Shown here piece by piece: positions 59,766 through 64,000 of a stretch of 64,000 bases of DNA; position 1 is the stretch's first letter; each line of letters opens with the position of its first letter. The notes under the pieces are model-generated. The model saw only the letters and a program-made list of their open reading frames with translations. It searched no databases and had not been told where the DNA came from. Origin of the DNA: Oceanobacillus saliphilus (GTDB lineage: Bacteria; Bacillota; Bacilli; Bacillales; Amphibacillaceae); the NCBI RefSeq assembly GCF_023522835.1, contig NZ_JALCZU010000008.1, positions 164,755 to 228,754 on the forward strand, in the 5' to 3' direction. Made by a program: the position numbers and the translations under genes.

Positions 59766-59800
59766 TTAAAGCAAACGGGCACAATTGCGGAATAAACGTC
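59766..59800 (+). repeat. intergenic repeat, degraded module A
   Basis: AAGCAAACGGGCACAATTGCGGAATAAACG keeps the ACGGG core only. Just after the 59554 gene. Confidence 0.3.
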
Positions 59801-59834
59801 ACTGTAGAAAGATAAATACTGGGGGCAATTATAT

Positions 59835-60407
59835 ATGAAAACTTATATATATATGGTGAGACATGGTGATTCACCAAAAGTCGGAAATGAAAGATCAAGA
59901 GGGTTAACTATTAAAGGGAAAATAGATGCTCAACGAATAACTAATGTCTTAAAAGAGGAAGGTATTAACGTTGTTACATCCAGTCCATACAAGCGTTCAA
60001 TCCTAACTGTTCAGGAACTAGCAGATCGATTAGGGCAAAACGTTTTGGTATTCGAAGACCTTAAAGAGAGAATCTTTACAAGGGAAAATAAGCGAATTTC
60101 TGATAAAGAATTATTCCCGTTGTTAAGCAAGTCGTTTTTTGAACCAAACTTTACTTTACCTGGAGGAGAGTCTAATGCAGACTGCCAGGCAAGAGCTACA
60201 AAAACCTTAAAAGAAATATTAAATACTTATCAAGGACAGAAAGTAGTTGTAGGTACTCACGGAGCTGTAATGACTTTAATGATGGGTTATTTTGATAGTA
60301 ACTATGATTTGGAATTTTTACTCCAAACATCAAAACCAGATGTATACAGAATGGAATTTAATGGAGAAGAACTGGTGGAAGTTAATAGAATGTGGAAGTT
60401 TACATAG
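59835..60407 (+). CDS. histidine phosphatase (phosphoglycerate mutase-like)
   Basis: 190 residues. The phospho-histidine motif is YMVRHGDSPK at the N-terminus. The second half shows GGESNADCQARATKTLKEIL with the conserved Glu, and VVGTHGAVMTLMMG with the second catalytic His. This is the cofactor-independent branch-2-like small phosphatase type (YhfR/GpmB-like). Substrate unknown. GGGGGCAA precedes the ATG. Followed by 670 bp of fragments. Confidence 0.88.
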   Translation: MKTYIYMVRHGDSPKVGNERSRGLTIKGKIDAQRITNVLKEEGINVVTSSPYKRSILTVQELADRLGQNVLVFEDLKERIFTRENKRISDKELFPLLSKSFFEPNFTLPGGESNADCQARATKTLKEILNTYQGQKVVVGTHGAVMTLMMGYFDSNYDLEFLLQTSKPDVYRMEFNGEELVEVNRMWKFT

Positions 60408-60469
60408 GGGTATATATGATACTAAAAGTATTGGAAAAATATGATGTAACAACCTGTTAGATTATGTAA

Positions 60470-60522
60470 CTAGTGAAGAAACACACTTAAATAAGCGAGT
60501 GCAGGAGTTGAAGAACTATAAT
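60470..60522 (+). repeat. intergenic repeat, module B
   Basis: GTGAAGAAACACACTTAAAT then AAGCGAGTGCAGGAGTTGAAGAACTAT, a divergent copy. Confidence 0.45.
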
Positions 60523-60647
60523 TTCACTTGATAGACCTTTCTAAACTAATAATTTCGGAATCTTAAAATTAATATGTAAATATTATGTTACTATTTGTTT
60601 ATAGGTACTGCGTTAATGAGCAGAAACACAAGTTGGAAGAATAAATT

Positions 60648-60928
60648 ATGATAATTAAACCGACAGAAAAAGTCTTAATGTCATGGATGGACAATTACGT
60701 ACCTGATAAGGATTTATTTTTTCTATCGACAGAACATCTCAAGGGGACATTGTGATTTGGAAAGATGAAAATGGAATAGTTCAACATGCAGCTTATCATA
60801 TTGGGGAGGAATTATATTTTAATACGCATGGCCAAACGATGTTTAATCCTTGGAAGATACTTTCAAAAGAGCAACTTTATAAGGGATGGGAGTATCTGAT
60901 ACCTGTTATTTTTCGATATTATAATTAA
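60648..60928 (+). pseudogene. frameshifted gene fragment, NlpC/P60-like
   Basis: The first frame reads MIIKPTEKVLMSWMDNYVPD and stops near 60755. Restoring one base in the T-run at about 60716-60722 continues as SIDRTSQGDIVIWKDENGIV, then QHAAYHIGEELYFNTHGQTM, to a stop at 60926. GDIVIW..QHAAYHIG..FNTHGQ resembles the histidine half of NlpC/P60-type hydrolases; the catalytic cysteine part is missing. So it is both truncated and shifted, unless the shift is a base-calling error. Confidence 0.5.
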
Positions 60929-60975
60929 ACGTTTCGTTAAAATTGAAGAAGCAGAATGAATCTATAGTCATTTAC

Positions 60976-61063
60976 TCTTACTGTACTAACTGGTGCAATC
61001 CTTAAAGAAGGAGAAGCACTCTTTTTTGTTGAATTTATACTGTAGAGGCAGTAGCGTTCAATA
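60976..61063 (+). repeat. intergenic repeat, module A with weak module B
   Basis: CTTACTGTACTAACTGGTGC..CTTAAAGAAGGAGAAGCACTCTTTTTTGTTGAA, hairpin GGTGC / GCACT with T-run, then AGAGGCAGTAGCGTTCAATAAG. Confidence 0.65.
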
Positions 61064-61116
61064 AGAAATATTATTAACTAATGTACTTTAAACTAAAAAA
61101 AAGGGGGTATTATACG

Positions 61117-62049
61117 ATGATTGTAGAGGGCAGTTTTTACGTTAGAAGCTATCATGAACGAGACTGGGGCTCAGTAGTACAATTATATAAGAAATTGATC
61201 AAACACCGAGAAGATGTGATCTATTGGTGGCCGGGTCCAAAAAATACATGGGATAATGTATACTGCGTTTTTAACAAAAGATCATTGATTGCAAAAGGAC
61301 AAGTGCAAGTGATTAATTCGATTGCTGAGGATTATCAAGCTGATACCGACCATTTAATCTTTTTCAATATAAAAGTTGATCCGGAGTGGGAAAATCATAA
61401 CGAAATTAGGAATCTTCTTTATGAGCGTTTACTACAAAGGGCTATATTACTCAAGAAGCAACTACCACCGCAGTTTCCTATAAAATTATGTGCAGGTAAC
61501 TATGCAGCCGAAACAAAAGATAATTCCTACCTTGAATCAAAAGGATTTAAACATTTTGAAAGTCTTTTTTGGATGAATTTTGCAATAGGTAAATCTGTTC
61601 CTAAATCAAACTTAACGCTAAGTCCTGTCAATATAAAACATTGGAATATGGACACCTACGAAGAAGAAATAAAATATTTACAGACGGAAAATGAAATTTG
61701 GCCAGAAAATCCTACGGGTTTAGGGAAACTTCGTGTATATAAGAGTAATCGATACTGGACTTCCATTACTGCTTTTTACAACGATGAAATCATTGGCAGT
61801 GTTATGGCTTGGAAGGAAACAGATGAGAATATAGGCACAATAGAAAATGTTTTTGTTAAGCCTAATTGGAGAAACCGTCGTCTCGCCAAGCATTTAATAA
61901 CAGAAGGGATTCGTCATCTGAAAAACAACTGCAATCTTGAATACATACAGCTTCTCGTTGAAACTAAAAATGAATCTGCATTAAAACTTTATAAGTCGAT
62001 TGGTTTTGAATTTAAAAAAGAAGAAAGAAGATATTGGATTAACATATAG
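61117..62049 (+). CDS. two-domain GNAT acetyltransferase
   Basis: 310 residues from ATG 61117, with GGGGG nine bases upstream; an earlier in-frame ATG (61081) has no RBS. Two GNAT domains in tandem. The N-terminal one is degenerate (VRSYHERDWGSVVQLYKKL start, about residues 7-150). The C-terminal one (about 160-310) has the motif IENVFVKPNWRNRRLAKHLI and LYKSIGFEFKKEERRYW. Substrate unknown; such proteins often acetylate peptides or mycothiol-like compounds. 16 bp before the next hydrolase gene, so a two-gene unit is likely. Confidence 0.82.
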   Translation: MIVEGSFYVRSYHERDWGSVVQLYKKLIKHREDVIYWWPGPKNTWDNVYCVFNKRSLIAKGQVQVINSIAEDYQADTDHLIFFNIKVDPEWENHNEIRNLLYERLLQRAILLKKQLPPQFPIKLCAGNYAAETKDNSYLESKGFKHFESLFWMNFAIGKSVPKSNLTLSPVNIKHWNMDTYEEEIKYLQTENEIWPENPTGLGKLRVYKSNRYWTSITAFYNDEIIGSVMAWKETDENIGTIENVFVKPNWRNRRLAKHLITEGIRHLKNNCNLEYIQLLVETKNESALKLYKSIGFEFKKEERRYWINI

Positions 62050-62065
62050 GGGGATAACCAGGAGA

Positions 62066-62962
62066 ATGAATTCATTAAACGATTTTGAAAATAAACTAAA
62101 AAAAGACAAAGTTGATAGTGCACTTGTCCAGAGGAATAATACTGTGATATTTGAATATTATCGAAACAATAAAATGAAAGAAAAACAACATAAAATATAT
62201 TCTGTGACAAAAAGCATTTTATCCGCATTGATCGGGATTGCGATAGACAAAGGGTATATCGAACATGTTAACACACCAATAATTAATTACTTTCCAAGAT
62301 TAAATAAAGATATAGAGAATCAGAAAATCACAATCAAACACCTGTTGACAATGACTTCAGGGCTACACTGGCCGGGTAATAGTAGTATGATACCCAGCAA
62401 AAATTGGGTAAATTTTGTACTTAAACAGGAAATCGAAAACCTCCCTGGAGAAGAAATGGTCTACAGTTGTGGTTCTTCACATTTATTAAGTGCAATTTTA
62501 CAAAAAACAACAGGATTAAATACCGAAATCTTCGCCAAAAAGCATCTATTTACTCCTCTTGGAATAACAAACTATAAGTGGAACCATGATGCTCAAGGTA
62601 TAGCCATTGGTGGATTCGGATTAACGATGAAAACAGTTGATATGTTAAAAATCGGTACACTATATTTTAAAAATGGAGTATGGAAATCCAAACAAATTGT
62701 ACCCCTTTATTGGATTGAGGAATCTACAAGCTCCAAGGTTAAAATTGATGAAAATTATACATACGCATATCACTGGTGGAATATGGATTTCGACAATCAA
62801 ATAGGTAAGATATTTTTTGCGTCTGGATATGAGGGACAATATATCATTGTCGCACCTGACTATCAATTGGTAGTGGTTTTGACAGGTAGTATGAAAGATG
62901 ATGAAGCAAGTCCTTTACAATATTTTAAGGACTTCCTATTGCCTTATACGCTCAGTCAGTAA
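62066..62962 (+). CDS. serine hydrolase, beta-lactamase/PBP4* family
   Basis: 298 residues from ATG 62066; AGGAG is very close and GGGGG 12 bases away, so the start is only moderately sure. The SxxK motif is in IYSVTKSILSALIG (Ser about residue 46), the second motif is the Tyr of EMVYSCGSSH, and ITIKHLLTMTSGLHWPG is the family block. The C-terminal FASGYEGQYIIV corresponds to the HxG/KTG strand. No signal peptide. Related in fold to the 55757 protein. Coupled to the GNAT gene upstream. Confidence 0.85.
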   Translation: MNSLNDFENKLKKDKVDSALVQRNNTVIFEYYRNNKMKEKQHKIYSVTKSILSALIGIAIDKGYIEHVNTPIINYFPRLNKDIENQKITIKHLLTMTSGLHWPGNSSMIPSKNWVNFVLKQEIENLPGEEMVYSCGSSHLLSAILQKTTGLNTEIFAKKHLFTPLGITNYKWNHDAQGIAIGGFGLTMKTVDMLKIGTLYFKNGVWKSKQIVPLYWIEESTSSKVKIDENYTYAYHWWNMDFDNQIGKIFFASGYEGQYIIVAPDYQLVVVLTGSMKDDEASPLQYFKDFLLPYTLSQ

Positions 62963-63014
62963 GTGCTTTTTAGTGCTCCTTAGTTTATTATTATCTAGTT
63001 ATTAATTATCCCTT

Positions 63015-63158
63015 TTTTTATTGAACTAACTGGTGCAAGAGTTAAACAAGGTGGTCATTGAAATTGATTGCCTTTGTCTTTTTTGTGAAGATTATTTTCG
63101 GAATTTTATGTTATTATTGATATAGAGATATTGAGCTAACAGAGCAGATTAGTTTTAC
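63015..63158 (+). repeat. intergenic repeat, module A and separated module B
   Basis: TTATTGAACTAACTGGTGCAAG..TTAAACAAGG, then about 70 bp later TTGAGCTAACAGAGCAGATTAGTTTTA. The intervening sequence shows no gene. Confidence 0.6.
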
Positions 63159-63181
63159 AAATTAAAAAATGAGGTGATGTA

Positions 63182-63370
63182 GTGGGGTTTTATTATTTCA
63201 TAATTCTTTTTGTAGGGATTTTTTTTATTTTAGGAGCAGGATTACAAGCGTTTAAACATCATTCATTGTCAAAAAAAAGGGGTATATTAGGCGTTATTGG
63301 TTTATCAATCTTTTTATTTACACCAGGTAGCTCCGATATTATTGCTGAATTTTTGAGATTGAATGAATAA
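63182..63370 (+). CDS. small membrane protein with C-terminal PGSSD motif, paralogue 2
   Basis: 62 residues from GTG 63182 (GAGGTG five bases upstream). MGFYYFIILFVGIFFILGAG is the first span, a basic loop KHHSLSKKRG follows, then a second span ending TPGSSDIIAEFLRLNE. The two ends match the 59554 protein. No known function. Confidence 0.62.
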   Translation: MGFYYFIILFVGIFFILGAGLQAFKHHSLSKKRGILGVIGLSIFLFTPGSSDIIAEFLRLNE

Positions 63371-63372
63371 AA

Positions 63373-63424
63373 AATATTAAACTAAATGGTGCGATTATTC
63401 AACAAGAACATTAGCTTCTTTGCG
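63373..63424 (+). repeat. intergenic repeat, module A
   Basis: ATTAAACTAAATGGTGCGATTATTCAACAAGAAC; the 3' pairing arm is lost. Confidence 0.5.
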
Positions 63425-63463
63425 AACACAAATAGTAGATGTTAGTGGTGGTGTTTCATTTTC

Positions 63464-63622
63464 ATGATTTCCTTTTTATTATTTTTACCCATTAAATAGA
63501 AAAGTCATTTGAAAGTTGTTTATTTATCTATTTTAGCGTTAATAATTTTGACAGTTCCGTTTATATTGTATTACTTACTTGAACTTTATGCGTTCTTAAA
63601 AGATATAAGCTATTATATCTAA
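63464..63622 (+). pseudogene. tiny membrane ORF split by an in-frame TAG
   Basis: MISFLLFLPIK, TAG, then in the same frame KSHLKVVYLSILALIILTVP and a further hydrophobic stretch to TAA at 63620. A GGTGG-type site lies before the ATG. It could be one interrupted 50-residue membrane gene or chance; confidence is low. Confidence 0.25.
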
Positions 63623-63672
63623 CGGGTGCTTTCCCTATGGAGGTTAAGCCCCTCTTTTTGTTGAATTTACAA
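63611..63672 (+). repeat. intergenic repeat, module A
   Basis: ATATCTAACGGGTGCTTTCCCTATGGAGG..AAGCCCCTCTTTTTGTTGAA, with T-run and the usual GTTGAA end. Confidence 0.6.
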
Positions 63673-63718
63673 TAAGGACAGAGATGAATTTTTAAAGTAA
63701 AGGAGTGATTATAGGAAG

Positions 63719-64000
63719 ATGAATTTAAAGGGTGAACTGAAATTTGAAAATCTGGTTGCACTTCAACGGGATTCTCTAAAAACGCTAGATAAGTCAAGAA
63801 AACGAATTACTATCTTAAAAATTTTAGCGATTCTGCTGTTTATCTTCACAATATTTTTCATTAATCCATCCCCTCAGCCAATCCATATTGCTATTAATAT
63901 CGTTTCGACGGTTATCTTCGCTTTATTGTTACCGATTATTATAAATAAAGCTGCTGTGAAACTAGTAAGAAAAAGTGAGAATAGTAAACGGATTGGGCCT
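63719..64000 (+). CDS. membrane protein of unknown function, cut by window edge
   Basis: 94 codons from ATG 63719, open to the last base. GGAGTGATT lies upstream. A charged N-terminus (MNLKGELKFENLVALQRDSL) with a basic stretch KSRKR is followed by two membrane spans (about residues 32-50 and 56-78). The layout recalls YcxB-like membrane proteins, but too little is visible to decide. Confidence 0.55.
   Translation, partial: MNLKGELKFENLVALQRDSLKTLDKSRKRITILKILAILLFIFTIFFINPSPQPIHIAINIVSTVIFALLLPIIINKAAVKLVRKSENSKRIGP

Noticed and set aside
52321-63672. Classical integron with attC sites
   Set aside because: The repeats lack the R'/R'' core GTTRRRY-type ends I would expect, and no tyrosine recombinase is in the window; only a functional analogy is kept as a finding.
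63561-63797. 78-residue minus-strand protein
   Set aside because: It overlaps the repeat element and the start of the plus-strand membrane gene, with no RBS or recognisable sequence.

Overview
The window is low-GC Gram-positive DNA. Gene order and protein character point to a Bacillaceae chromosome, probably of the Oceanobacillus/Virgibacillus type; that placement is an inference from synteny, since no rRNA gene is present. The backbone follows the Bacillus subtilis order purEKBCSQLF-MNHD, yerA-yerB-yerC-pcrB-pcrA-ligA-yerH(camS), opuE, gatCAB, dgkB, rlmCD, and extra genes are inserted at the joints.

Region 1 (1-11.3 kb) is an acyl-CoA metabolism and uptake cluster. It holds the end of an acyl-CoA synthetase, a MaoC hydratase, two divergent KAS III (FabH-like) enzymes, a complete branched-chain-amino-acid-type ABC importer (binding protein, two ATPases, two permeases), an alpha/beta hydrolase, a FabG-like reductase and a second acyl-CoA synthetase. 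Together these can import a small acid, activate it and process it by an (R)-3-hydroxyacyl route. The importer operon and the second synthetase share a tandem TGTAACT box at a fixed distance from the -10, suggesting common control. The substrate is unknown.

Region 2 (11.3-25 kb) is the whole purine operon, with a two-box PurR operator, a sigma-A promoter, a guanine-type purine riboswitch with terminator, and twelve genes that mostly overlap by a few bases. The only long internal gap, purF-purM, carries a hairpin-forming dispersed repeat that is also found at 9.4 kb.

Region 3 (25-28 kb) is a small accessory insert: MaoC-like protein, lipoprotein, tiny membrane protein and DJ-1/PfpI protein.

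Region 4 (28-48 kb) is the repair, replication and translation block: YerA, YerB, YerC, PcrB, PcrA, LigA, CamS, GatCAB, DgkB and RlmCD. An NprR/PlcR-type regulator with its own 47-residue secreted signal-peptide gene lies between camS and opuE. OpuE is preceded by a 34-residue membrane peptide, probably a symporter accessory subunit. An 8-unit, 52-bp tandem repeat lies in front of gatCAB.

Region 5 (48-64 kb) is an AT-rich accessory zone of mostly single-gene units: lipoproteins, GNAT acetyltransferases, beta-lactamase-fold hydrolases, XRE plus membrane-protein pairs, a histidine phosphatase, tiny membrane proteins and gene fragments. The units are separated by copies of one intergenic repeat family (an AACTAACGGGTGC...GCACCC hairpin and/or a CTAAC-GGGCAG-GTTAG hairpin). 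A primase-like gene and a duplicated noncoding block of about 0.4-0.5 kb sit at its left side. The cassette-like layout, with no recombinase visible, is the least explained feature of the window.
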